NCBI RefSeq assembly: GCF_014649015.1
Contig: NZ_BMSF01000016.1
Span: 1 to 64,000 of the forward strand
Direction: 5' to 3'
DNA: 64,000 nt
DNA from: Streptomyces narbonensis
Lineage (GTDB): Bacteria > Actinomycetota > Actinomycetes > Streptomycetales > Streptomycetaceae
Part shown: positions 26,529 to 35,318 of the stretch, one piece after another
Position numbering within the stretch: position 1 is the first letter of the stretch
Layout of the letters: the number at the start of each line of letters is the position of its first letter
The notes under the pieces: generated by a model
The model's database searches: none
What the model was told of the DNA's origin: nothing
What the model saw: the letters and a program-made list of their open reading frames with translations, nothing else
Translations under genes and position numbers: made by a program

Positions 26529-27302
26529 ATGGCACGGCACAGTGGTGGGCGGAGCTGGTACGGCAAGCTGGTCGGGGCGGCACTGGGAGTGACGGTGCTG
26601 GCCGCGGGCGCCTCGGTGTGGACGGCACAGGCCGGCCCCAAAAGCGACGCGCCGCCGAAGGCGAGCAAGCCCGCCGCACCCCGCAGCGTGGTCAAGCCGG
26701 TCTCGGTGACCATCGTGCACGCCTCGGACGCCGGCCCGCGGGGCGTCAACATCACCATCGACGACGGCCCCGACCCGATATGGACCCCTCGCGTACTCGA
26801 CGTACTGAAGGAGTACGGGGTGAAGGCCACGTTCTGCATGGTGGGGACGCAGGCGCAGGCCCACCCCGACCTCGTCAAGAAGGTCGTCGCTGACGGACAC
26901 CGGCTGTGCAACCACTCCGTCTCGCACGACACCGCCATGGACAAGGCCTCCCAGGCCTACCAGAAGCAGCAGATCCTCGACGCCGAGCGGATGATCACCA
27001 AGGCGTCCGGAGGGGTTCGCCCCGTCTACTACCGGGCACCGGGCGGGGCGTTCACCCCCTACAGCCGCGAGGTCGCCGCCTCGCGCGGCATGCGGCCCCT
27101 CGGCTGGAACGTCGACACCAAGGACTTCGAACGCCCCGGCACCGCTGCCATCGTCGCCACCGTCGAGCGCGAACTCCCCAACGGGCCGACACTCCTCTTC
27201 CACGACGCCGGCGGCGACCGCTCCCAGACCGTCCAGGCCCTGCGCCGGCTCCTGCCCGAGCTCAAGGAGCAGGGTTACGCCTACGGGTACCCCGTCCGCT
27301 GA
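26529..27302 (+). CDS. Secreted polysaccharide deacetylase (NodB domain)
   Basis: A 257-residue protein with a signal peptide (MARHSGGRSWYGKL then a hydrophobic core to about residue 34) and a NodB/CE4 domain. ITIDDGPDPIW is the catalytic Asp pair motif, HSVSHDTA the metal-binding H-x3-H type motif, and YYRAPGGAF and LLFHDAGG are later motifs. It probably de-N-acetylates cell wall or other extracellular polysaccharide. ATG at 26529 is preferred over GTG at 26475 because it starts the signal peptide. Confidence 0.92.
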   Translation: MARHSGGRSWYGKLVGAALGVTVLAAGASVWTAQAGPKSDAPPKASKPAAPRSVVKPVSVTIVHASDAGPRGVNITIDDGPDPIWTPRVLDVLKEYGVKATFCMVGTQAQAHPDLVKKVVADGHRLCNHSVSHDTAMDKASQAYQKQQILDAERMITKASGGVRPVYYRAPGGAFTPYSREVAASRGMRPLGWNVDTKDFERPGTAAIVATVERELPNGPTLLFHDAGGDRSQTVQALRRLLPELKEQGYAYGYPVR

Positions 27303-27387
27303 CCCCTCGGCCCCCGAGTCTCGGCCTCGGCCGGCCACCCCAGGAGGCCGGCGGCCCGCCCACCGCTCGCGGGCCCGCCCCGGACCC

Positions 27388-28692
27388 TCAGCCGACGGTG
27401 CCGGCCGTGTCGGCGGTGGCTGTGGCCGCTGCGGTCGCTGCGGTCGCTGCGGTGGCTGCGGTGGCCGCGGTGGCCGCTTCGGCGATGTCCAGGAGCAGCC
27501 TCGCCGCCGTCATCGCCCCGTCGGTGCGGACCGCGCCGGCCAGGGTCTTCGCCCGGTCGCCGGTCTCCGGGTCCAGGGCCGTGTCGAGCGCGGCCGACAG
27601 GGACTCGACGGTGGGAACCGGGCCGTCGTGGGCCACGCCGACGCCCAGCTCGGCCACCCGGGCGCCCCAGTACGGCTGGTCCGCCAGCTGGGGCACCACG
27701 ACCTGCGGAGCGCCGGCCCGCGCGGCCGTCGTCGTCGTCCCCGCGCCGCCGTGGTGCACGACGGTGGCGACGCGTCCGAACAGCCGCTGATGGTTGACCT
27801 CGCCGACGGCGAAGCAGTCGTCCCGGTCGTCGATGAGGCCCAGTTCCGCCCAGCCACGCCCGACGAGGACCCGGCGGCCCTTCGAGCGGACCGCCTCGAT
27901 GGCCGCCCGGGCCGCTTCCTCGCCCGCGCGCACGGCCATGCTGCCGAACCCCACGTACACGGGCGGCGCGCCGGCGTCCAGGAAGGCCACCAGATCCGCC
28001 GGGAGCGGCCGCTCGTCGGGCAGCGTCCACGCCCCGGTCTGGACGACGTCGAGGTCCGGCGTCTCCCGCCACGGGTCCAGCATCGGGTCCGTCGCCAGCC
28101 ACGGCCGGTCGCCGAAGGCGTAGTCGCGGACGTTGTCCACCGGGGGCAGTCCGATCGACGCCCGGCCGGTGTTCAGCGCCTCGCCGAACAGCGCGTCGAT
28201 GCTCTGGGCGTCCAGCTCCCACAAGGCACGGTTGTCGGTGACCTCCGGCGGGAACGGCCGCCCGGGGTACGCCATGGGCGGGCGGTGCGGCGAAGGCAGG
28301 GTCAGCTGCTGGAAGATCGCGGACACGTAGCGGATGCCCAGCTTCTCCGCCACCGACCGCGCACCGGCGATGGCCGGCGTCGCCCCCGTCGCCACCAGCA
28401 CGTCGCACCCCTCTGCCGCCGCCGGCATCACCCGCAACTGACTGGCGATCAGTTCCGCGGCGCGCTGCGGCAGATTGTGCTTCGACGGCGGTGGAGCCGC
28501 GGTCGTCAGCGCGCGTGCCGACTGCCCGACACCCACCACGGACACGCCCACCCCGGCCAGCCGCTCCGCGAAGTCCTCGTCCGGCGGGGCGCACACCCGC
28601 ACCTCCGCGCCGAGCTCCCGCAGCCGCACGGCGAGCCCCACCAGCGGCTCGACGTCCCCGCGCGACCCGTACGTCGACAACAGCACACGCAT
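27388..28692 (-). CDS. GT1-family glycosyltransferase (MGT/GtfB-like)
   Basis: A 434-residue GT-B glycosyltransferase of the natural-product type. The N-terminus MRVLLSTYGSRGDVEPLVGL matches vancomycin GtfB-like and macrolide glycosyltransferases, and the C-half has the nucleotide-sugar loop VVHHGGAGTTTTAARAGAP. It ends in an Ala/Thr low-complexity tail made by a short repeat. ATG at 28692 is chosen because GGAG lies nine bases before it; an ATG three codons upstream abuts that site. It may tailor a metabolite or inactivate a macrolide. Neighbours GNAT and AhpD-like genes are on the same strand. Confidence 0.92.
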   Translation of the reverse strand: MRVLLSTYGSRGDVEPLVGLAVRLRELGAEVRVCAPPDEDFAERLAGVGVSVVGVGQSARALTTAAPPPSKHNLPQRAAELIASQLRVMPAAAEGCDVLVATGATPAIAGARSVAEKLGIRYVSAIFQQLTLPSPHRPPMAYPGRPFPPEVTDNRALWELDAQSIDALFGEALNTGRASIGLPPVDNVRDYAFGDRPWLATDPMLDPWRETPDLDVVQTGAWTLPDERPLPADLVAFLDAGAPPVYVGFGSMAVRAGEEAARAAIEAVRSKGRRVLVGRGWAELGLIDDRDDCFAVGEVNHQRLFGRVATVVHHGGAGTTTTAARAGAPQVVVPQLADQPYWGARVAELGVGVAHDGPVPTVESLSAALDTALDPETGDRAKTLAGAVRTDGAMTAARLLLDIAEAATAATAATAATAATAAATATADTAGTVG

Positions 28693-28739
28693 GTCACACA
28701 TCTCCTGCTTCTTGATTCCCGTGATGGGGTGGATACGGA

Positions 28740-29741
28740 TCAGGTGGTGGGCACGTCGAGCTGGAACTCGCGCGTGCGCCGGTAGGAACGGAACCCCAGG
28801 CGGTGGTTGACCGCCAGCATGTGGACGTTGTCGTCGGCGTTGTCCGTCTCGACCTCGACGACGTCGGGGTGCTCGGCGCGCAGCCGGCACACCATGGCCG
28901 CCTTGACCCACAGTCCGAGGCCGTGGCCCCGGTGCGCGGGCACGACCGCCGTGTCGTACTGCTGGGCGCGCGGCGCCGTGCCCCCGGGAATCAGGATCTC
29001 GGTGTAGCCGGCCATGGTGCCGTCGTCGTGGACGGCGGCGATGGTCAGCAGGGTGTCCCCGCGGTCGGCGACCACCTGGCCCATGGCGCGGACGCGGTCG
29101 GCGTCCCATGCCACGCTGCCGTAGTCCAGGTCTCCCACGGGCATGTCGTTCATCGCGTTCTTGGCCGCGGCGAAGACGTCGGCGAGGTCGTCGGGGACGG
29201 TTCCGGTCCAGCCGGTCAGCCGGTAGCCGGGGTGCTCGGCGTCGGCCGTCCGCAGGTGTTCGGACGCGTCCGGTTCGTCGAGGCGCAGGACGAGATGGTC
29301 CAGGGTGAGTGCCCGCCGGAAGCCGTGGCGTTCGCTGAACGCCTCGCCCGGACCGTCGGCCGGGGCCTCGGCGATCAGGCTGCGCCGGTTCTCGGTGCGG
29401 CAGGCCGCCACGGCCGCCGCCAGCAGGAGGGAGCCGGTTCCCCCGCGGCGGTGTGCGGGGTCGACGTGGAGTTCCAGTTCGGCCAGGTGCTCCTGGCCCG
29501 GGGAGGTGAACACCCGCAGGCCGGCGACGCCGACCGGGGTGCCGTCCACGCCGGTGGCCAGCCAGGTCAGCCGGTGGCTGCCCAGGGCGGGCTTGGTGAG
29601 CCGGGCGTGGATCTGTCCGGGGTCGGGGATCGGTGCTCCGGGCAGGTCGTGGGCCGTCGAGGCCGCGACGACCCGGTGCCACGCTGCGGACTCGACGGCC
29701 GAGACGCGCTGGAGCGGGTTGACGTGTACTGATGTGGGCAA
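28740..29741 (-). CDS. Tandem-domain GNAT acetyltransferase
   Basis: A 333-residue protein with two GNAT domains: the first (about 1-155) has ELELHVDPAHRRGGTGSLLL, the second (about 175-330) has DTAVVPAHRGHGLGLWVKAAM, each an acetyl-CoA pyrophosphate loop. The family acetylates amines on small molecules, mycothiol precursors or antibiotics. The start is a TTG at 29741 with GAAGG eight bases upstream. It lies just upstream of the glycosyltransferase in the same operon, which fits a drug-modifying or tailoring pair. No specific substrate can be read. Confidence 0.87.
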   Translation of the reverse strand: MPTSVHVNPLQRVSAVESAAWHRVVAASTAHDLPGAPIPDPGQIHARLTKPALGSHRLTWLATGVDGTPVGVAGLRVFTSPGQEHLAELELHVDPAHRRGGTGSLLLAAAVAACRTENRRSLIAEAPADGPGEAFSERHGFRRALTLDHLVLRLDEPDASEHLRTADAEHPGYRLTGWTGTVPDDLADVFAAAKNAMNDMPVGDLDYGSVAWDADRVRAMGQVVADRGDTLLTIAAVHDDGTMAGYTEILIPGGTAPRAQQYDTAVVPAHRGHGLGLWVKAAMVCRLRAEHPDVVEVETDNADDNVHMLAVNHRLGFRSYRRTREFQLDVPTT

Positions 29742-29837
29742 GGTGATGGCCTTCGTGTTCGGGTCGGTCGTTCTTCTGGATGGTGTGAAGGGGCGCTCTC
29801 GTCGGCCCGGGGTTCCGGGTCGCAGGGGCTCGGGCTT

Positions 29838-30380
29838 TCAGTCGGTGTGGCGCACGAGCGGCCAGTCGACGTCGACGCGGGCGGCCGTGGCAAGGTAGTT
29901 GGTGAAGACGTGGAGGGCGACGTGGGCGACGACCTCGACGATCTGCCCGTCGGACAGGCCGGCGCGCCGGGCCGCGGCCAGCTGCTCGTCGGTGAGCGTC
30001 CCGCGGTCACGGACCACCACGGCGGCCAGGTCCAGGACGGCGGCCGTCCAGGGGTCGTCGGCCTGCCCCCGGCGCGCGCGGGTGGCCTCGGCGGCACTCA
30101 GCCCGGCGGTCCTCGTCCCGCGGAAGGCGTGCACGGACAGGCAGTAGTCGGACCGGTTCTCCTGCGCCACCAGCAGCGCGATGCTCTCGCGCACGTCCGC
30201 CGCCAGGCTTCCCTCCGCGCTCAGGGCGGTGACGACGCCCAGGTAGCCCTTCAGTACGGCCGGACTGTTGGCCATCACCCTGGCCAGGTTGGGGACGACT
30301 CCCAGGGCCCGGTGAGTGGCGGTGAACAGCGCTGCGGCTTCATCGGTCGTGGTCTCCGGTTCGACGGGGTGGAGGGGCAT
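29838..30380 (-). CDS. AhpD/carboxymuconolactone decarboxylase family protein
   Basis: A 180-residue alpha-helical protein of the CMD family. The active-site-like stretch ENRSDYCLSVHAFRG keeps the second Cys and the His (CxxxH) of the AhpD motif but lacks the first Cys, so a peroxidase thiol pair is not complete. Related proteins are peroxidases or unknown. ATG at 30380 is preferred over an upstream start. It diverges from the AfsR-like regulator, 80 bases away. Confidence 0.88.
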   Translation of the reverse strand: MPLHPVEPETTTDEAAALFTATHRALGVVPNLARVMANSPAVLKGYLGVVTALSAEGSLAADVRESIALLVAQENRSDYCLSVHAFRGTRTAGLSAAEATRARRGQADDPWTAAVLDLAAVVVRDRGTLTDEQLAAARRAGLSDGQIVEVVAHVALHVFTNYLATAARVDVDWPLVRHTD

Positions 30381-30460
30381 GCCGGTAACCCTGCCGGTTG
30401 ATCTTGATACATTCCCGATGCTTCTTCGATGCACGCACTGGTGACCCCTGGAGTGACGGC

Positions 30461-33367
30461 ATGCGGTTCACGGTCCTCGGCCCGGTGGAGGCCGTGGCTC
30501 CCGGTTCGGCCGCGCCCGGCCTGGCGCCCCGCCATCGCGCGGTGCTCGCCTACCTGTTGCTGCACGCCGGGGTCGCGGTCGGCACGGATCGCCTCATCGG
30601 CGCGATGTGGGGACCGCTCCCGCCGGATTCCGCCCGTGCGCAGATCCAGACCACGATCGCCGCGATCCGACGGATGCTGCGCGCTTCGGACGCCGACCGG
30701 ATGCTGGCCACGCGGCCGGCCGGGTACGTGATCACCCCCGAGCCGGGACAACTCGACCTGGACGAGTTCACCAGCCTGATCGCAGCGGCGCCGGCCGACT
30801 CCGACGACCCCGCTGGCACCGCGGACCGGATACGTGCGGCGCTGGCGCTGTGGCGGGGAGAGCCGCTGGCCGGCATCACCGCGCCCTACGTCGAGGGCGC
30901 CCGGGCGCGTCTGAACGGGCAGCTGCTGACCGCCGTCGAGCGCCTGGCCGAGGTGGAACTGGCCCGGGGGCGGCACGACGACCTCATCGAGGAGCTGTCC
31001 GCCCACGCGGCGGCCCACCCCTTGCGGGAACGGCTCTGCTGCCAGCTGATGCTCGCCCTCCACCGCGCCGGACGCCAGACCGACGCGCTGGACGTGGCAC
31101 GGACCTTCCGGGCGACCCTGGCCGAGGAGCAGGGGCTGGACCCCGGCCATGCGTTCGGCAAGCTCGAACAGGACATCCTGCGGGACGCCCCCGATCTCCG
31201 GCCGCCGGTCACCGCGCCGGCCAAGCCGCAGGGGATCAGCTTCCTGCCGTACGACCTCCCGGACTTCACCGGACGCGAGGACGAGCTCGACGGGCTGGTC
31301 CGCCTGTGGTCGGGCAGCAACGGCGGCGTCGTGACGATCTCGGCGATCGACGGCATGGCCGGGGTCGGCAAGACGACGCTCGCGGTCCACGCGGGACACC
31401 GCCTCGCGGAGCACTTCCCCGACGGACAGCTCTTCGTCGACCTGCAGGCGCACACCGCCGGCCAGGCCCCGCTCGACGCGGGTGCCGCGCTCGAGGTCCT
31501 CCTGGGTCAACTCGGCGTACCCACGCAGCAGATACCCGCGTCCGTCGCCGGTCGCGCGGCGCTGTGGCGGTCCGAACTCTCGGGCCGGCGCGTTCTGGCC
31601 GTCCTGGACAACGCCCTCGGCGCCGACCAGGTACGCCAGTTGCTGCCCGGAGCCTCGCGCGCCCTCGTCCTGATCACCAGCCGCCGGCGGCTGACCGACC
31701 TGGACGGGGCTCACGCCCTGTCCCTGGACGTGCTGCCGGCCGCGGACGCCATGGAGCTGTTCACCGCGGTCGTCGGCGATCGGGCGGCCGCAGAGCCCCT
31801 GGCCGTCCTCGACGTCCTGCAGTTGTGCGGATTCCTGCCGCTGGCCGTCCGGATCGCCGCCGCCCGCCTGCACCACCGGCCCCGCTGGACCGTCGCCCAC
31901 CTGGCCGACCGGCTCCGCGACCAGCGCCGCAGACTCTCCGAGCTGGCCACCTCGGAGCGAGGGGTGGCAGCGGCGTTCACGCTGTCCTACCAGCAACTGA
32001 CTCCGGACCAGCAGCGCATGTTCCGGCTGCTCGGGCTCCAGCCGGGCCGTGACATCGGCCCCGAGGCGGCGTCCGCGCTGACCGGCCTCCCGCTCGACGA
32101 GGCCGAGACGCTCCTGGAAGACCTCCTGGACGCCCATGTCCTGACCCAGCACCAGCTCGGCCGCTACACCTTCCACGACCTGCTGCGCGAACACGCCCTC
32201 GCCACCGCCGCCACCCAGGAGACCCCCGACGCCCGGCGCGAGGCCCTCGGCCGGCTGTTCCACCACTACCTCCACACCGCGAGCACGGCCGTCGACCACC
32301 TCTACCCCGAGGGCAGGAACCGCAGGCCGCGCATCCCCGCGCCGGACACCCCGGCCCCTCCTCCCCAGGACGAGGCCGAGGCGATCGCCTGGCTCGACGG
32401 CGAGCGCGCGAACCTCATGGCGACCGGGCAGTACGCCGCCCGGCACGACTGGCGCCCGCACACCGGCCACCTGGCCGCCACCCTCCACCGGTACCTGCTG
32501 GGCCATGCCCACCAGGCCGACGCGATGGCCCTCCACGCCCTGGCACTCGAAGCCGCACGCCGAAGCGGCGACACGGCCGCCGAAGCACGCACGCTCCTCG
32601 ATCTCGGCGAGGTGCACTTCTGGTGGCACGGCGCCTACGAGCAGGCCGCCGAGCACTACCGGCAGGCCCTGGACCTCGCACGCGGGATCGACGACCGGGG
32701 AGCCGAGGCCCGCGCACGGCAGAACCTCGGCACCCTCACCACACGGAAGCGGGAGTACGACGAGGCCCACGAGCACTGCGCACAGGCCCTCGCTCTCTTC
32801 CGCGAGCTCGGCGACCGCGGCGGCGAGGCCAGGTGCCTGACCGACCTCGGCATCGTCCACGAACGCCGGGAACGGTACGAGGACGCCCATGAGTACCACC
32901 GGCAGGCGCTGCACGTGTACCGCGAGACGGGGTCCCGCATCGGCGAGACCATCGTGCTGAACAACATCGGGCTGCTGTACCAGCGGCAGGGCCGCTACGA
33001 AGAGGCCCGGAGGCAGCACCGCGACGCCCTGGAGCTGTGCCGGCGCTTCGACTTCCCCGGGGACGAGGCCGAGTCGCTGAACGCGCTGGCGGAAGCCGCC
33101 CGGTCCATGGGCGACCTCGGCCGGGCCGCGACGGAACACGAGGCCGCGCTGGCCCTCGCCCGCGAGTTCGCCTACCGCCCCGAGCAGGCCCGATCACATC
33201 GCGGTCTGGCGCACGTCCACCGCGAACTCGGCCGCCCCGGCCTCGCCCACGACCATGCCCGCCAGGCCCTCGACCTCTACACGGCCCTCGCCGTCCCCGA
33301 GGCCGACGAGATCCGCGCCTTGCTCACCGGGCTACCGCCGGCCACGGACGAACCCGAAGCGTCGTAG
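30461..33367 (+). CDS. AfsR/SARP-type regulator with NB-ARC and TPR domains
   Basis: A 968-residue regulator. Residues 1-100 form the OmpR-like winged helix of SARPs (MRFTVLGPVEAVAPGS, LLLHAGVAVGTDRLIGAMWG in pieces), 100-250 the bacterial transcriptional activation domain, then an NB-ARC ATPase with GMAGVGKTTLAV, and from about 660 several tetratricopeptide repeats. This is the AfsR architecture of Streptomyces antibiotic regulators. ATG at 30461 has GGAG seven bases upstream. It diverges from the AhpD, GNAT and glycosyltransferase genes and is their likely regulator. Confidence 0.93.
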   Translation: MRFTVLGPVEAVAPGSAAPGLAPRHRAVLAYLLLHAGVAVGTDRLIGAMWGPLPPDSARAQIQTTIAAIRRMLRASDADRMLATRPAGYVITPEPGQLDLDEFTSLIAAAPADSDDPAGTADRIRAALALWRGEPLAGITAPYVEGARARLNGQLLTAVERLAEVELARGRHDDLIEELSAHAAAHPLRERLCCQLMLALHRAGRQTDALDVARTFRATLAEEQGLDPGHAFGKLEQDILRDAPDLRPPVTAPAKPQGISFLPYDLPDFTGREDELDGLVRLWSGSNGGVVTISAIDGMAGVGKTTLAVHAGHRLAEHFPDGQLFVDLQAHTAGQAPLDAGAALEVLLGQLGVPTQQIPASVAGRAALWRSELSGRRVLAVLDNALGADQVRQLLPGASRALVLITSRRRLTDLDGAHALSLDVLPAADAMELFTAVVGDRAAAEPLAVLDVLQLCGFLPLAVRIAAARLHHRPRWTVAHLADRLRDQRRRLSELATSERGVAAAFTLSYQQLTPDQQRMFRLLGLQPGRDIGPEAASALTGLPLDEAETLLEDLLDAHVLTQHQLGRYTFHDLLREHALATAATQETPDARREALGRLFHHYLHTASTAVDHLYPEGRNRRPRIPAPDTPAPPPQDEAEAIAWLDGERANLMATGQYAARHDWRPHTGHLAATLHRYLLGHAHQADAMALHALALEAARRSGDTAAEARTLLDLGEVHFWWHGAYEQAAEHYRQALDLARGIDDRGAEARARQNLGTLTTRKREYDEAHEHCAQALALFRELGDRGGEARCLTDLGIVHERRERYEDAHEYHRQALHVYRETGSRIGETIVLNNIGLLYQRQGRYEEARRQHRDALELCRRFDFPGDEAESLNALAEAARSMGDLGRAATEHEAALALAREFAYRPEQARSHRGLAHVHRELGRPGLAHDHARQALDLYTALAVPEADEIRALLTGLPPATDEPEAS

Positions 33368-33398
33368 GCCTCTCGCCACGTGCCTCGTCGGGGCCGGC

Positions 33399-33623
33399 TC
33401 AGAGCAGCTTCCGCCGGTCGTCATCGGTCACCGTCGGGGCGACAGGGGGAACGACCACCCGGCGCCGTCGCAGGATGCTCGAGTACACGGCGGTTCCGAT
33501 GAGGCCGACGGCCATGAAGATCAGCCCGACCAGGTCGAGGTCGGCCCGCTCCAGCTCCCAGTCGGTCGCGAAGGTGAGTATGGCTCCCACGGCTATCAGG
33601 ATGATGCAGATTCCCAGACCCAT
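33399..33623 (-). CDS. DUF6458 small membrane protein
   Basis: A 74-residue protein with two membrane segments: MGLGICIILIAVGAILTFA and LDLVGLIFMAVGLIGTAVY. It matches the actinobacterial DUF6458 family of unknown function. ATG at 33623 has GGGAGG four bases upstream. A SigB-type promoter lies 35 bases before the start. It diverges from the small stress operon that starts at 33847. Confidence 0.88.
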   Translation of the reverse strand: MGLGICIILIAVGAILTFATDWELERADLDLVGLIFMAVGLIGTAVYSSILRRRRVVVPPVAPTVTDDDRRKLL

Positions 33624-33657
33624 GTTTCCTCCCTCTGTCGAGTCGAATGTCCCTCGC

Positions 33658-33682
33658 GTACCCCGGTCCGCAGCTCCCATCC
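33658..33682 (-). promoter_or_regulatory. SigB-type promoter of the DUF6458 gene
   Basis: On the minus strand GGAT, 15 bases and GGGTAC match the Streptomyces SigB-type consensus GNNT-N14-16-GGGTA(C/T). The -10 lies 35 bases upstream of the gene start, a good distance. Seen in sequence; the sigma factor assignment is from the known consensus. Confidence 0.65.
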
Positions 33683-33846
33683 CCCTGCTGCTTGAGGCCG
33701 GCCCCGTCGGCGCACGGGTCTCCACACCGCGAACCGACAAGCCCCTCCATGTTTAAAGTCCAACGGACGGCGCAGATGAATCTGCAGACGACAAAGTCCG
33801 TAATCCGTTCCGTCACGCATTTCGGCAGGAACGCGAGGAGGCACCG

Positions 33847-34047
33847 GTGAAATTCGGTGGAGGCCGCCACGGCCACAAGTGGGGCAGACACCGGGCGCAC
33901 GCCCGGTGGACTCCCCGGGCGCTTCGCCGCCGTCTCCTGATGCGCATGACGAAATGGGGGCTCCTCCTGATGGCATGGGGCGTGCGGATGGCGTTCCGAC
34001 GGGCCCTCCACGCCGTGTTGCCGACGACTGTCCTGCACACGGCCTAG
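33847..34047 (+). CDS. Small very basic hydrophobic peptide, unknown
   Basis: A 66-residue product starting at GTG 33847 with a strong AGGAGG five bases upstream. It is rich in Arg and His (KFGGGRHGHKWGRHRAH) and holds one amphipathic hydrophobic stretch (MTKWGLLLMAWGVRMAF). I recognise no family. It heads a set with a CsbD-like gene and GlsB on the same strand, 37 bases before the next start. The strong ribosome site is the main support. Confidence 0.6.
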   Translation: MKFGGGRHGHKWGRHRAHARWTPRALRRRLLMRMTKWGLLLMAWGVRMAFRRALHAVLPTTVLHTA

Positions 34048-34084
34048 GCCGGCTCGCGGGCCGGGATCTGCGAAAGGACGCGAC

Positions 34085-34255
34085 ATGAGCACCTGGGAAA
34101 AGGCGAAGGCGCACATGGAAGTAACGGCGGGTAAAGCCGTCATGAAGTCCGCGCACGCCGTGGGCAAGGAGAAGCTGGCGGCCAAGGGCGGGGCTCTGCA
34201 GGCACGCGGCAAGGCCCGGAACCTGAAGGAGAAGGGAAAGGACAAGCTTCACTGA
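34085..34255 (+). CDS. CsbD-like small stress protein
   Basis: A 56-residue protein of very high Lys/Ala content: STWEKAKAHMEVTAGKAVM, then GKEKLAAKGGALQARGKARN and LKEKGKDKLH. It resembles a short CsbD or antitoxin-like MbeD-type helix protein; CsbD-like is preferred. The ATG at 34085 follows GAAAGGA at six bases. It sits between the small basic gene and GlsB and is probably co-transcribed with both. Confidence 0.7.
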   Translation: MSTWEKAKAHMEVTAGKAVMKSAHAVGKEKLAAKGGALQARGKARNLKEKGKDKLH

Positions 34256-34287
34256 CGAGTGCTTCACATCGTGAGACAGAAGGAATC

Positions 34288-34548
34288 ATGGGAATTATCG
34301 CTTGGATCCTCCTCGGGCTTCTCGCTGGCATCATCGCCAAGATGTTGATGCCCGGAAAGGACCCGGGCGGCATCATCATCACCACGCTCATCGGCATCGC
34401 CGGCGGGCTGCTCGGCGGATGGCTCGGAAAGGTCATCTTCGACGTCGACTCCATCGACGGGTTCTTCGAACTCTCCACCTGGGTCGCCGCCATCGTCGGG
34501 GCGCTCATCCTCCTCGCGGGGTACCGCCTGGTCGCCCGGCACAAGTGA
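34288..34548 (+). CDS. GlsB/YeaQ/YmgE family stress membrane protein
   Basis: An 86-residue protein with three membrane segments and the family start MGIIAWILLGLLAGIIAKML followed by PGKDPGGIIITTLIGIAGG. Members are transglycosylase-associated stress proteins in E. coli and are often next to CsbD. ATG at 34288 has GAAGGA close upstream. It ends the small stress operon, converging on gvpK with a shared terminator between them. Confidence 0.93.
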   Translation: MGIIAWILLGLLAGIIAKMLMPGKDPGGIIITTLIGIAGGLLGGWLGKVIFDVDSIDGFFELSTWVAAIVGALILLAGYRLVARHK

Positions 34549-34586
34549 CACGTCCACGATCCAGCACCGCACCCGACCATCCCCCA

Positions 34587-34636
34587 GCGTGGCCCAGCGG
34601 CTCCCCTTGCCGGAAGGGGAAGCCTCTGGGCCACGC
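34587..34636. terminator. Bidirectional hairpin between GlsB and gvpK
   Basis: Outer arms gcgtggcccag (34587-34597) and ctgggccacgc (34626-34636) are exact complements and enclose an inner hairpin (cccctt / aagggg). The position between converging genes fits a terminator for both strands. Confidence 0.8.
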
Positions 34637-34650
34637 CCCGTGCGGGCCGG

Positions 34651-35049
34651 TCAGCGAGCGGGAGGCAGTAGCGGGCCCAGAGGGCCGAGGTCCAGGTTGA
34701 GGTCCTCAAGGGTGTAGCCGTGCTCCGCACACAGCTCGACCATGCGGTCGTGCAGGGCGAGCAGGGTGGCGCCGAGTTCCTCTTCCTGTTCGTCGGTCAG
34801 GTCACCCGAGTCGGCGCGGCGCAGGGCCTGGCGCTCGATGAGCTGCCGCAGGAGTTCGACGACGGTGAGGACGAGCTTGAGGAGGTCCTCGCCGACGGCC
34901 TGGGGATCGGTGCGGAGGCGGTGGGCCGGAGGCTGCGTCGCGCCGGGCGCGGCGGGGGGCTCCTGGACCAGCCGGAACGCGCGCGCCAGGGGGGTGCCGA
35001 TGCCGTCCTGCTCGGGACGCGTGGGTCGCGCGGCGCGCTCCGCACTCAT
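34651..35049 (-). CDS. gvpK: Gas vesicle protein GvpK
   Basis: A 132-residue gas vesicle protein. The GvpK core is RTDPQAVGEDLLKLVLTVVELLRQLIERQALRR, with a C-terminal half LTDEQEEELGATLLALHDRMVELC in pieces. Its ATG overlaps the gvpS stop by four bases. It is the last gene of the gvp operon, in the order known from S. coelicolor (O-A-F-G-J-L-S-K). Streptomyces are not known to float, so the function in these soil bacteria is unclear. Confidence 0.95.
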   Translation of the reverse strand: MSAERAARPTRPEQDGIGTPLARAFRLVQEPPAAPGATQPPAHRLRTDPQAVGEDLLKLVLTVVELLRQLIERQALRRADSGDLTDEQEEELGATLLALHDRMVELCAEHGYTLEDLNLDLGPLGPLLPPAR

Positions 35050-35318
35050 GGCCGGTCCTCCGAGACGAAGGGGTCGCCGTCGGGGACGAAGGGGTCACCG
35101 TCGGGGACGGACGGGTCGCCGTCGAGGGCGAACGGGTCGCCGGAGGCCGTGACGGAGGTGACGAGGGCGCGCAGGGAGATACGTACGAGGTCGATGTCGG
35201 CGATGGACAGGACGATGTCGCCGGTGATGACGACTCCGCCGGCCAGGAGCCGGTCGAGGAGGTCGACGAGGGCGACTTGTCGGCCGGGCAGGGGCTGCTC
35301 TCGTTCGGTGAGGGTCAT
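35046..35318 (-). CDS. gvpS: GvpA-like gas vesicle protein GvpS
   Basis: A 90-residue short GvpA homologue: VALVDLLDRLLAGGVVITGDIVLSIADIDLVRISLRALVTSV matches the GvpA/J/S core in pieces. The C-terminal GDPFALDGDPSVPDGDPF is an Asp/Pro repeat tail. The ATG overlaps the gvpL stop by four bases (ATGA) and the stop overlaps gvpK, so the three are coupled in translation. Assignment as GvpS rests on place in the operon. Confidence 0.92.
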   Translation of the reverse strand: MTLTEREQPLPGRQVALVDLLDRLLAGGVVITGDIVLSIADIDLVRISLRALVTSVTASGDPFALDGDPSVPDGDPFVPDGDPFVSEDRP

